Shown here piece after piece: positions 15,951-24,102 of a DNA stretch of 64,000 bases. The notes below the pieces were generated by a model, which searched no databases, was not told the origin of the DNA, and was given only the letters and a program-made list of their open reading frames with translations. Each line of letters starts with the position of its first letter. Positions within the stretch are counted from its first letter, which is position 1. The position numbers and the translations under genes are program-made. The stretch comes from Ferdinandcohnia sp036965045 (GTDB lineage: Bacteria > Bacillota > Bacilli > Bacillales > Bacillaceae_L), in the NCBI RefSeq assembly GCF_036965045.1, contig NZ_JBALOV010000023.1:1-64000 (forward strand), read 5' to 3'.

Positions 15951-16367
15951 TTAATCGAATATTACAGCTGTCCCTTGTTTACGTAGCTTTTTTAGAGATG
16001 TAAGCATATGATTTATCTCTTCATCGGAATGCCTTTCCCATGAACCTAATTCAGCTATTATTTTCAGAGGAGATTTAGACCGATAAGAACGTGTTGGGTT
16101 TCCCGGAAATCTTTTGTCTGTTAAGTTCGGATCATTTTCAAAATCACCTAATGGTTCTACAATATATATTCTCTCTTTTGATTTAGATGTTGCTAATTCA
16201 GCTCCCCATTTAGCAGCATCTAATGACGCAGTAAAATAGATATAGTTAGATTTTTTATCTTGGTAATTTGATAAGTGTTGTGGCTCTAATAAATCTCCAA
16301 TATTTAGTTCTGCTTTAGTGCCGTGAAAAAAAGGACCATTATCTAAGACATCTTTTTTGATATTCAT
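15951..16367 (-). CDS. arr: NAD(+)--rifampin ADP-ribosyltransferase (Arr)
   Basis: Arr inactivates rifamycins by transferring ADP-ribose from NAD+ to the ansa-chain hydroxyl. The 138-residue length and the family segments are all present: FFHGTKAEL (13-21), GDLLEPQHLSNY, YIYFTASLDAAKWGAELA, RIYIVEPLGDFENDPNLTDKRFPGNPTRSYRS and the C-terminal LKKLRKQGTAVIFD. It lies 30 bases downstream of cadA on the same strand, with no terminator visible, so it is probably part of the metal-resistance transcript. The reading frame is intact, and rifampin resistance is a direct prediction. Confidence 0.93.
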   Translation of the reverse strand: MNIKKDVLDNGPFFHGTKAELNIGDLLEPQHLSNYQDKKSNYIYFTASLDAAKWGAELATSKSKERIYIVEPLGDFENDPNLTDKRFPGNPTRSYRSKSPLKIIAELGSWERHSDEEINHMLTSLKKLRKQGTAVIFD

Positions 16368-16397
16368 ACTGATACACCTCTTGTTTTCATCTCTTTG

Positions 16398-18818
16398 TTA
16401 TTCTTTCACCTTTAATAGTCGTAAGGCGTTTAGGATGACGATGATCGCAGCTCCTGTATCACTTAATACAGCTAACCATAGTGTAAGGTATCCTGGGAAG
16501 ATAAGAACTAATGCAACAAATTTAACGATTAAGGAGAACCAAATATTTTGTTTGATAATGGATAAGGCTTTTCGGCTCAATTTAATCGTATGAGGCAATT
16601 TTTCAAGGTTATCGGCCATTAGTACAATATCAGCGGTTTCCATTGCGGTATCCGTTCCCGCACCACCCATTGCAATTCCTAAATCAGCAGTAGCCAGTGC
16701 GGGAGCATCATTAATGCCATCCCCGACCATTGCTACTTTATGACCTTCGTGTTGTAATTTCTTAATGGCATCTACTTTATCTTCTGGCAATAGTTCAGAA
16801 AAATAGCGATTAACATTAGCTTCTTTTGAAATCATTTTAGCAGTGCCTTCATTATCACCTGTTAACATGATAACTTGATTAACTCCGACTTTTTTCAATC
16901 CGTTTAATGCCTTAACCGCAGTGGTTCGGACTGTATCGGCAACTGAGATTATACCTAAAATGTCTTGTTGTGAACCAATTATAACGACAGTATTTCCTTT
17001 GCCCTGTAATTCTTCAACTTCAGCTATTACACTACCTAAAAGTATATTCATTTCTTCAAAAAGCCGTGCATTACCAGCATAGTAGATATCCCCATCAATT
17101 GTAGCTTGAACACCCTTGCCTACAATGTTTTTAAATGACTCACCATTTTTGGACCTTATACCTTTGTTATTAGCATATTCCACAATGGTTTTGGCAATTG
17201 GATGGGTTGAATATTCTTCGAGTGTTAAAGCGATTGATAATAATTCATCTTCTACATTGTTAAATACCTTGATTTGAGAAACTTTCGGCTTTCCTTCAGT
17301 TAATGTTCCTGTTTTATCAAAAGCAATTGCACTTATAGCACCTGCTTTTTCTAAAAATGTACCACCCTTTATCAAAACACCATTCTTTGCAGCATTTCCA
17401 ATCGCTGAGACAATAGCTACGGGTGTAGAAATAACTAAGGCACAAGGGCAAGCGACAACTAATAATTCAAGACCTTTATAGAACCATTCACCCCATGTAC
17501 CAAAATTAAGAAGTGGGGGTAGAACCATCACAGCTAGTGCTAAGATAAAGACAATAGGAGTATAAATACTTGCAAACTTATCGACAAATGCCTGTGTTGG
17601 TGCTTTCTGTTCTTGTGCTTCTTCTACTAAGTGGATGATTTTAGCTATAGTTGTATCTTCAACTAATTTGGTGACTTTTATTTCAAGTGATCCACTTTCA
17701 TTAATTGTCCCTGCATAAACAGTGTCTCCGATTTCTTTATCGACAGGAATAGATTCTCCTGTTATAGGTGCCTGATTTACACTTGATACACCCTGAACAA
17801 TTTTACCGTCTAATGGGATTTTATCTCCAGGTTTTACGATTAAAATGTCCCCAACTGAAACTTCTTCTACTGACCTTTTAACCAATTGAGATCCAATTTT
17901 TATCCATGCCTCTGATGGTGCCAAGTCCATTAGATTACGGATTGAATTTCTTGTTTTCTCAATCGACATATTTTGAAGGGTAGTTCCTAAAGCAAACAGC
18001 CATACAACTGTTGCGCCTTCTAACCATTCGCCAATTAAGGCAGCTCCAATCGCGGCCGCCGACATTAACACGTTCATATCTAATGAACGGCTTTTAATAG
18101 AGTAATAGGCACTTTTAACAGGTTTATAGCCACTGATGACCATTGCAACTGCATACATTAAAGTGGTCATTAAAGAAGAAATTCCGGTATATGAACCAAT
18201 AAAACCAAGTGCAATTAAGATACCTGAAAAGATAATTTGGCCATATCCTTCTTTGTTATTCGATGCCTCGGTTGGCTTGCTGTTTTTTTGAAATAACGAA
18301 GCATTATATCCAATTTTAGATACTTCCGAAACAATCTCTTCGACACTATTTTCGTGTTCAATCTTCATTTTTCCAGTTGAAAAGTTCACATTTACACTTT
18401 TAACTGTTGGAAAAGTATTTAAATGATTTTCAATACTTTTCGCACAACTACTACAGTCCATCCCTTCAACCATGTACGTTCTGACATTTTTGTTTGGTTT
18501 TAGAGGTTCAATCGTATAACCCAATTTTTGAACTTCATCTTCTACCTGGTCAAAAGAAGAACTATCCATTCCTACTAATTGCAGTTTTGCAGTATTGTAA
18601 TTGACCTTTACCTCTTGAATGTCCTTTAATCTACTAAGTCCTTTTTCGATGGTTAAGGCACAGGAAGGGCAGTCCATTCCATGAATTCGAAATTCGGCTT
18701 TTTCTCCTATAGCTGAAAGTTTATTTACGGTTTGAGGTACTTCAATAGTACTTGTACAACAGCTCGATGTTTCTTGAGCTCCTTTATTTTCTTTAGAACC
18801 ACAGCATTTATCCGACAT
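16398..18818 (-). CDS. cadA: CadA-type heavy-metal P1B ATPase
   Basis: A plasma-membrane pump that exports Cd(II), Zn(II) or Pb(II) using ATP. The 806-residue protein begins with a cysteine-rich tail (KCCGS, SSCC), then two heavy-metal-associated domains (GMDCPSCA near 48 and GMDCSSCA near 118), paired membrane helices, the TGES actuator loop, the CPC metal site in VVACPCALVI, the phosphorylation motif DKTGTLTEG and the GDGINDAP hinge. Two HMA domains exceed the single one of many CadA pumps. A CmtR/CadC-type regulator gene lies 12 bases upstream, and arr lies 30 bases downstream. Zn/Cd/Pb specificity is inferred from CPC and this regulator. Confidence 0.94.
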   Translation of the reverse strand: MSDKCCGSKENKGAQETSSCCTSTIEVPQTVNKLSAIGEKAEFRIHGMDCPSCALTIEKGLSRLKDIQEVKVNYNTAKLQLVGMDSSSFDQVEDEVQKLGYTIEPLKPNKNVRTYMVEGMDCSSCAKSIENHLNTFPTVKSVNVNFSTGKMKIEHENSVEEIVSEVSKIGYNASLFQKNSKPTEASNNKEGYGQIIFSGILIALGFIGSYTGISSLMTTLMYAVAMVISGYKPVKSAYYSIKSRSLDMNVLMSAAAIGAALIGEWLEGATVVWLFALGTTLQNMSIEKTRNSIRNLMDLAPSEAWIKIGSQLVKRSVEEVSVGDILIVKPGDKIPLDGKIVQGVSSVNQAPITGESIPVDKEIGDTVYAGTINESGSLEIKVTKLVEDTTIAKIIHLVEEAQEQKAPTQAFVDKFASIYTPIVFILALAVMVLPPLLNFGTWGEWFYKGLELLVVACPCALVISTPVAIVSAIGNAAKNGVLIKGGTFLEKAGAISAIAFDKTGTLTEGKPKVSQIKVFNNVEDELLSIALTLEEYSTHPIAKTIVEYANNKGIRSKNGESFKNIVGKGVQATIDGDIYYAGNARLFEEMNILLGSVIAEVEELQGKGNTVVIIGSQQDILGIISVADTVRTTAVKALNGLKKVGVNQVIMLTGDNEGTAKMISKEANVNRYFSELLPEDKVDAIKKLQHEGHKVAMVGDGINDAPALATADLGIAMGGAGTDTAMETADIVLMADNLEKLPHTIKLSRKALSIIKQNIWFSLIVKFVALVLIFPGYLTLWLAVLSDTGAAIIVILNALRLLKVKE

Positions 18819-18830
18819 TATCTACAACTC

Positions 18831-19151
18831 CTAACCAATGTGACGTGCGCAACTTGCAACATTATTTTCGACATCCTCAAGAACGACATCAAACATTAAC
18901 AATAGATCACGTATATGTTGATTTCGTAAGCTATAATAGATGAATTTACCTTCATTTCTCCCAACAATAATCCCGCATCCTTTTAAACAAGCAAGATGTT
19001 GAGAAATATTTGATTGATTGCCGTTAATCTCTTCTACAATCTGAGAAACAGTTTTTTCTTGGTCCTTTATGCTTTCGAGAATCTGAATCCTTGTTTTATT
19101 AGAAAATCCATGAATTAATTTAACTTTCATGTCAATATTGCTGTTTTTCAA
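18831..19151 (-). CDS. ArsR-family Cd/Pb-sensing repressor, CmtR-like
   Basis: A 106-residue ArsR/SmtB winged-helix repressor starting at TTG 19151, seven bases after AGGAGG; upstream ATG codons lie in the operator. The recognition helix region reads QIVEEINGNQSNISQHLACLKGCGII. The C-x3-C pair in ACLKGC plus a third cysteine in the C-terminal ASCARH tail matches the CmtR metal site rather than the ELCVC site of classic CadC. It should derepress the cadA-arr unit when cadmium or lead binds. Two identical palindromes overlap its promoter. Confidence 0.9.
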   Translation of the reverse strand: MKNSNIDMKVKLIHGFSNKTRIQILESIKDQEKTVSQIVEEINGNQSNISQHLACLKGCGIIVGRNEGKFIYYSLRNQHIRDLLLMFDVVLEDVENNVASCARHIG

Positions 19152-19164
19152 TTTTACCCCTCCT

Positions 19165-19229
19165 AACATATTAGGTAAAGCTAATATGTTTGTTGTTATC
19201 ATATTAGCAATCTCTAATATGTGTGTCAA
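19165..19229 (-). promoter_or_regulatory. promoter with two tandem operators for the cadA unit
   Basis: On the minus strand TTGACA (19229-19224) and TAATAT (19206-19201) are 17 bases apart. CATATTAG-N6-CTAATATG occurs twice: 19200-19221, filling the spacer, and 19167-19188 (extended to 10-bp arms 19165-19190), between -10 and the ribosome site. This is a textbook ArsR-family repression layout. Confidence 0.85.
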
Positions 19230-19435
19230 TCTTTGGAAAATATATTTTCAGAGACGTTTAATCTGGAAAGGTTAGATGTTAGTAAGCTTGGTCATTTTTT
19301 GCTCGTAATTGTTTTCATGGAACCTCGCAAAACGTAACTTACTTTTTAATTAATGTATGAAAGGAATCGACATGACTATCATAATACGAAGGGTTACATA
19401 ATAAAGTATTCTAGTTAATCTAATCTCATTAGAGT

Positions 19436-20905
19436 GTGAAAAATTTGAAGGGAGGGATAACCATTCGAATAAAAATAGCTCTATTCTTTGTCGTGACGTT
19501 TTTGTTCTCTTACTCAATGCACTTTCCATTATCAGTTCATGCTGCTGATGTTCTTGAAACGGAAGAGATTGATGAATTTGTTACGAATTATATTAAGCGT
19601 AACGGGCTTCCAGGTGGAGCAATTGTAGTCGTAAAGGATGGTAAATTAGTTTATGAGAAAGGTTATGGTCACGATTCTAATGGAAAGCCACTGACAGCAA
19701 AGACTAAAATGAGACTTGCTTCCGGTTCGAAACCAATTACGGCATTTGCTGTTTTACAACTGGTTGAAGAAGGAAAAGTAAACTTAAACGATCCTGTCGA
19801 AAAATATCTCCCAGAACTAGCCATGAATGATCCTAGATGGAAACAGGTTACGGTACGTCACCTGTTGAGTCATACATCTGGTTTACCTGATCCAACCATT
19901 GTCGCACCAGCCAATACGTTAAAAGAAGGTGTGGAACGTCTTCAGGACTGGGAGCTACAGTCTCAACCTGGAGAGAAATATGCTTATGGTAATGCCAACT
20001 ATTGGCTTTCTGCTTATTTGGTAGAAAAAATAAGCGGGATGAATTTTGTAGACTATCTACAGAAAAGGGTTTTCTCTCCACTAGGAATGAATGACACATT
20101 TACGGCAGTAAACTCTGGAGATCCTGTCCAAGGTCTATCTAAAGGGTTTGTAACAGCATATGGAACAGCAATACCTTGGACAGAGCTTGAGCAAATGTTC
20201 TTGGGGGCTGGAGGAGTTATAACAACGGCGTCAGATATGGGGAAATGGTTGGCAATGCACACTAACGAAGGAAAAAATGAATTAGGCGAACAGGTATTAT
20301 CAAAAGAATTATTGGTAGAGTCTTATTCTCCGCAATCTGGAAGCGAAAAGTATGGACTAGGTTGGTCATTGAGTTCATCAAATATCAAACCTGCACGTAT
20401 TTCGCATAGCGGGTCATTATCTACGTATCAAACTCAACAAGATATTGTACCGAGTAGCGGATGCGCAACTGCCGTACTACTTAATAGCTTTACACCTACT
20501 CTTGAACACGCTTATGAAATTAGTTCAGGAATCATCCAATTGACGGAAGGGCAAGAACCCGAAGACAAGGCCCCAGTTCCTAAAATAATTGATTTATCAT
20601 TGGGTGCTTTAACCCTACTCTACCTGTTTTTAGGAATCAGAGGAGTGATGCGAAGCAGAAAATGGTCGGATAAGCGCAAACAACACCGGGCATGGAGATT
20701 TTATTTGCGGTTACTCCCGCAATTGATACCGGTAGTATTTATAGGCTGGTTATTTTTTATTGTCCCGACACTACAGGATAATAGTTCGACACTACAAGAT
20801 GCTTTCGGTATTTTTCCGGCTGCGATGATCTTGCTAGCGGTTATATTCATTGTGGGGTTTGTTCTAACAGTAATGAGAGTTTATTATCGGAATGTATTAA
20901 ATTAA
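19436..20905 (+). CDS. beta-lactamase-fold serine hydrolase with C-terminal membrane segments
   Basis: An exported serine hydrolase of the class C beta-lactamase/penicillin-binding family (Pfam Beta-lactamase). A signal peptide (about residues 10-36, ending VHAA) precedes a catalytic domain with the SGSK S-x-x-K motif near 103, YGN near 190 and HSG near 335. After residue 390 come three hydrophobic segments that would anchor it in the membrane, as in several Bacillus esterase or D-aminopeptidase-like proteins. The start is doubtful: GTG 19436 lacks a ribosome site, while a strong GGGAGGG lies eight bases before an ATT codon at 19464, which would be a rare AUU start. Substrate unknown. Confidence 0.85.
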   Translation: MKNLKGGITIRIKIALFFVVTFLFSYSMHFPLSVHAADVLETEEIDEFVTNYIKRNGLPGGAIVVVKDGKLVYEKGYGHDSNGKPLTAKTKMRLASGSKPITAFAVLQLVEEGKVNLNDPVEKYLPELAMNDPRWKQVTVRHLLSHTSGLPDPTIVAPANTLKEGVERLQDWELQSQPGEKYAYGNANYWLSAYLVEKISGMNFVDYLQKRVFSPLGMNDTFTAVNSGDPVQGLSKGFVTAYGTAIPWTELEQMFLGAGGVITTASDMGKWLAMHTNEGKNELGEQVLSKELLVESYSPQSGSEKYGLGWSLSSSNIKPARISHSGSLSTYQTQQDIVPSSGCATAVLLNSFTPTLEHAYEISSGIIQLTEGQEPEDKAPVPKIIDLSLGALTLLYLFLGIRGVMRSRKWSDKRKQHRAWRFYLRLLPQLIPVVFIGWLFFIVPTLQDNSSTLQDAFGIFPAAMILLAVIFIVGFVLTVMRVYYRNVLN

Positions 20906-20935
20906 GATTGATGTTTAAGAAATGGTTTTCGGTTT

Positions 20936-21012
20936 ACTGCCATTCATCTCCCCCCTTAGCTAAAAAGGGTTTCCAAATTGGAAAGGTAGCGAGGGGAGAG
21001 AATCGGCAGTCT
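20936..21012 (+). terminator. long imperfect hairpin after the serine hydrolase
   Basis: Nested arms ACTGCC..GGCAGT, TCTCCCC..GGGGAGA and TTTCC..GGAAA fold a 75-base hairpin followed by a T run. It can act as a terminator, but the size resembles a miniature inverted-repeat element. Confidence 0.6.
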
Positions 21013-21046
21013 GGTATTTTTTTAATCGAAAATTAATCAAAATTTG

Positions 21047-21080
21047 AGGCTGAGTCCATAGGGATTCAGTCTTTTTTCTT
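21047..21080 (+). terminator. second terminator downstream
   Basis: GGCTGAGTCC pairs with GGATTCAGTC (two wobbles) around ATAG, followed by T6. Confidence 0.75.
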
Positions 21081-21467
21081 TTTCAAAATCCCCCCAAATC
21101 ATGTCCTAAAAGGGTTTAGTTTAAAATAAATAACGCTCGATTGGATTTTTAAATATTAGAGTAGAAAAGTTTGTTGAATAAACAGAAGATCACCCGTCTC
21201 ATTTTTTATAATAATTGAGTATTTGATCATTATAATTACTGTTAACTTTGTGAATTATTGATTTATCAGTGTTTGAATACGCTCTCGGGACTTTAGAAGC
21301 ATTACTAATATCGTATTTTTTGTTGCTGAATTGTAATTCCCCATACATACCATCGTAATAGTTTTTCTCTATACTAATATACTAGTATATCAGCGAAGGA
21401 GAGGATAAGATAATCAAATGAATTGTTGGAATTCATATAGAAAAATAGACAGTAAGGGAGAAATAAG
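21081..21467. other. upstream region of the GH3 gene, with palindrome
   Basis: This AT-rich stretch holds no supported gene. A perfect 14-base palindrome ATATACTAGTATAT (21377-21390) lies about 80 bases before the GH3 start and may be an operator, since a nearby regulator is absent. The base composition is like the host, unlike the GC-rich gene that follows. Confidence 0.55.
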
Positions 21468-23924
21468 ATGATAAAACGCATTACTTTAATGTTTTTAACA
21501 GCATTGATCTATATGTCTTCTTTCATAATTCCTGCTAATGCGGAGAATGCTAGAACGGAAGGGACCAAACCCTGGATGAACACCAAGCTCTCTGCTCAGG
21601 AGCGCACCGAACTACTTCTCGATGCGATGACAATGGAACAGAAGATTCAGCAAATCGCTATCTCGCGATTCAATGAGAACGACAAAGGTGAGACGGTCGT
21701 TATCAAAAGAGGCGGTACTAGCAAGTATATGAACGGTGAATTCGCGCCTCAAGGTACCCTGCCTGGGTGTGAGTGGCAGGATACTGGCCGTCAGATCCGT
21801 GGGATTGAAGAACTAGGCATCCCCACAATCCGTATGACTAACGGTGGTACTGGGGTGAAGGGCGGATCGTGTGGCAATGATCCACTAGCGACAGGCCTGC
21901 CGTCCACTTTAGCTATGGCATCAACCTTCAACCGCGAGTTGAACTATGAGGCTGGCCGAATCCTTGGCGAAGAGACACGTGCCTTCGCGCATCACGTGCT
22001 GCTAGGACCGGGTATGAACCTTGTACGTCACCCGTACAATGGCCGGAACTATGAGTACTTCAGTGAGGATCCATACCTGACTGGTGCACTAGCGACTGAG
22101 CAGGTCAAAGGCATCCAGGACCAAGGTGTCCAGGCCCAGCTCAAACACTTGGCTGGTAACGAGCAGGAGACCGAGCGTTGGACAATGGGCGTTCAGGTTC
22201 CCTCACAGGCTATGAACGAGTTGTACATGCTGCCATTCGAGATGACAGTCAAGGATGCTGACCCAGCCTCAGTGATGTGCTCATTCCCGGATGTCAACGG
22301 CACATATGCTTGTGACAGTTCTGAATTGCTCCAAGATGCACTACGGGACAACTGGGGCTTTGATGGTTACGTAATGAGTGACCGCCGCGCAATTCACGAC
22401 ACGGTTGCTGCCATCAAGGCGGGTACGAATGTCGAGCTAGATTGGGCACCGCAGTACTACACTGAAGAGAAAATCCAAGCTGCACTTGATTCTGGTGAAG
22501 TAACAGAGGATGATATCGACAATCTTCTTCGTCCGCGTTACATCAAGATGATCGAGTACGGACACATGGATGAGCCTTACGACAAGTTCCTACCAGAGAT
22601 CGTCGATCCGATTGCTAACGGTGCAAGCGCACTGAAGATGGCTGAGGAAGGGGCCGTACTGTTAAAGAACGATAACAACTTCCTGCCATTGAACGGTGAG
22701 CCAAAGACAATCGCGCTGATCGGCGTCGAGTGGTTCGCAGGTGAGGCTAAGATGTCACCGCGTTCTGTTCGAGACAATAACGAGAACGTCGAAGCTCCTT
22801 ATACGGTTACACCAAAAGAGGGACTAGAGAACGTTATTGAGGAACTAGGCTATGATACTAAAGTAACTTACAACGATGGACGTGACCCGAAGGCTGCTGC
22901 TAAGCTAGCCGCTGAGTCCGATGTCGTGCTGCTAATGGTTGGCGACAACCCGCATGAGACTGCGGACCGCGATACTCTTGGTTTCCCGGCTATCGATCTC
23001 AACATAAACCCTGATAAAGAAGACTGGGTGGAGCAGGAGCCGCTGATTGATGCGGTCATAGAGGCTAACGCGGAGAACACCGCTGTGGTTCTGAAGACTT
23101 CTGGTACAGTACTCATGCCGTGGCTTGATAAGGTACCTGCAGTGCTTGAGGCTTGGTTCCCAGGTATGGAGGATGGAAATGCCGTGGCAAACTTGCTCTA
23201 CGGTAAAGTCAATCCTTCCGGAAAGCTGCCTATGACATTCGGTGCGACCGAGCGTGAAGCTGCCTTTGCGACAGAAGAGCAATACCCTGGAACGCGTCAA
23301 GATACTGGCAAAGTAGGTGGACCAGGTCCGTACGGCGATGGTTCTGACCAGCTAATTGCGAAGTACACTGAGGGTCTTGAGATGGGTTACCGTTGGTATG
23401 AAGCCAACGACGTGGAGCCGCTATTCCCATTCGGTTACGGCCTGTCATACACGACCTTTGAGTATGACGACCTCAAGGTTAAGAAAGTTCGAGCTAAAGG
23501 CAAAGGAAGTAAAGGCTCGTTATCTGGTATTGATGTGTCCTTCACGATCACGAACACCGGTGATGTTGCCGGAAAAGAAGCGGCACAGGTCTACTTGACA
23601 CTTCCAGATGAGGCAGGACAGCCAACCAAACGTCTTGTCAACTTCGAGAAGGTTGACCTTGAGCCTGGTGAGAGCGAGCGTGTGACTGTAAGTATTAACC
23701 ATGCAGACTCTAACCACCCATTCTCCTATTTTATTCCGGAAGAACCGGACAACTTGGCGAACTGGGCAGACGGTGAGTGGGCAACTGCTGACGGAAAATA
23801 CCGCGTGCATGTCGGCGGTTCCTCGGCAGACACTCCATTGGAAAAGGATATTCCGTTGAACTTCAAACTTGACAAGGACAACGGCAATGGCAACAACAAT
23901 GGCAAGGGGAACTCCCGTAAGTAG
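21468..23924 (+). CDS. secreted glycoside hydrolase family 3 enzyme
   Basis: GH3 enzymes release sugars from the non-reducing end of beta-glycosides by a retaining mechanism. The 818-residue protein has a signal peptide (MIKRITLMFLTALIYMSSFI, cleavage near ANA-EN at residue 25), the GH3 TIM-barrel domain, the nucleophile region GYVMSDRRAIHDT near 300, the alpha/beta sandwich domain (about 385-640), a fibronectin type III-like domain (about 675-790) and a low-complexity Gly/Asn-rich tail. Codons after about position 21545 are GC-rich compared with neighbours, whereas the signal-peptide codons are AT-rich. Ribosome site AAGGGAGA. The glycan substrate (beta-glucoside, xyloside or other) cannot be fixed. 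Confidence 0.92.
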   Translation: MIKRITLMFLTALIYMSSFIIPANAENARTEGTKPWMNTKLSAQERTELLLDAMTMEQKIQQIAISRFNENDKGETVVIKRGGTSKYMNGEFAPQGTLPGCEWQDTGRQIRGIEELGIPTIRMTNGGTGVKGGSCGNDPLATGLPSTLAMASTFNRELNYEAGRILGEETRAFAHHVLLGPGMNLVRHPYNGRNYEYFSEDPYLTGALATEQVKGIQDQGVQAQLKHLAGNEQETERWTMGVQVPSQAMNELYMLPFEMTVKDADPASVMCSFPDVNGTYACDSSELLQDALRDNWGFDGYVMSDRRAIHDTVAAIKAGTNVELDWAPQYYTEEKIQAALDSGEVTEDDIDNLLRPRYIKMIEYGHMDEPYDKFLPEIVDPIANGASALKMAEEGAVLLKNDNNFLPLNGEPKTIALIGVEWFAGEAKMSPRSVRDNNENVEAPYTVTPKEGLENVIEELGYDTKVTYNDGRDPKAAAKLAAESDVVLLMVGDNPHETADRDTLGFPAIDLNINPDKEDWVEQEPLIDAVIEANAENTAVVLKTSGTVLMPWLDKVPAVLEAWFPGMEDGNAVANLLYGKVNPSGKLPMTFGATEREAAFATEEQYPGTRQDTGKVGGPGPYGDGSDQLIAKYTEGLEMGYRWYEANDVEPLFPFGYGLSYTTFEYDDLKVKKVRAKGKGSKGSLSGIDVSFTITNTGDVAGKEAAQVYLTLPDEAGQPTKRLVNFEKVDLEPGESERVTVSINHADSNHPFSYFIPEEPDNLANWADGEWATADGKYRVHVGGSSADTPLEKDIPLNFKLDKDNGNGNNNGKGNSRK

Positions 23925-23990
23925 AACCATGGCTATGGGATAACGTTGTTGGTGACCCGGTAGTGATTATCAGGTATCCCAAAGATAGTG

Positions 23991-24040
23991 AGCCCACGGG
24001 CTCGGCGAATCAAGCCGAGGCCCGTGGGCTTACTGTTTTT
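23991..24040 (+). terminator. GC-rich terminator after GH3
   Basis: AGCCCACGGG-CTCGGC pairs with GCCGAG-G-CCCGTGGGCT (16 bp with one bulge), followed by TACTGTTTTT. The GC-rich stem is typical of a high-GC donor. Confidence 0.85.
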
Positions 24041-24102
24041 CTCGACGTATCCATGTGCGATGAGAGGAACGAAAAGAGTGAAGGAAGGACGTGAGGTGTT
24101 TG

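Noticed and set aside
22577..23930. Several long minus-strand frames opposite the GH3 gene
   Set aside because: Long antisense frames are expected in GC-rich coding sequence; they have no ribosome sites, and the sense frame carries the clear GH3 domains.
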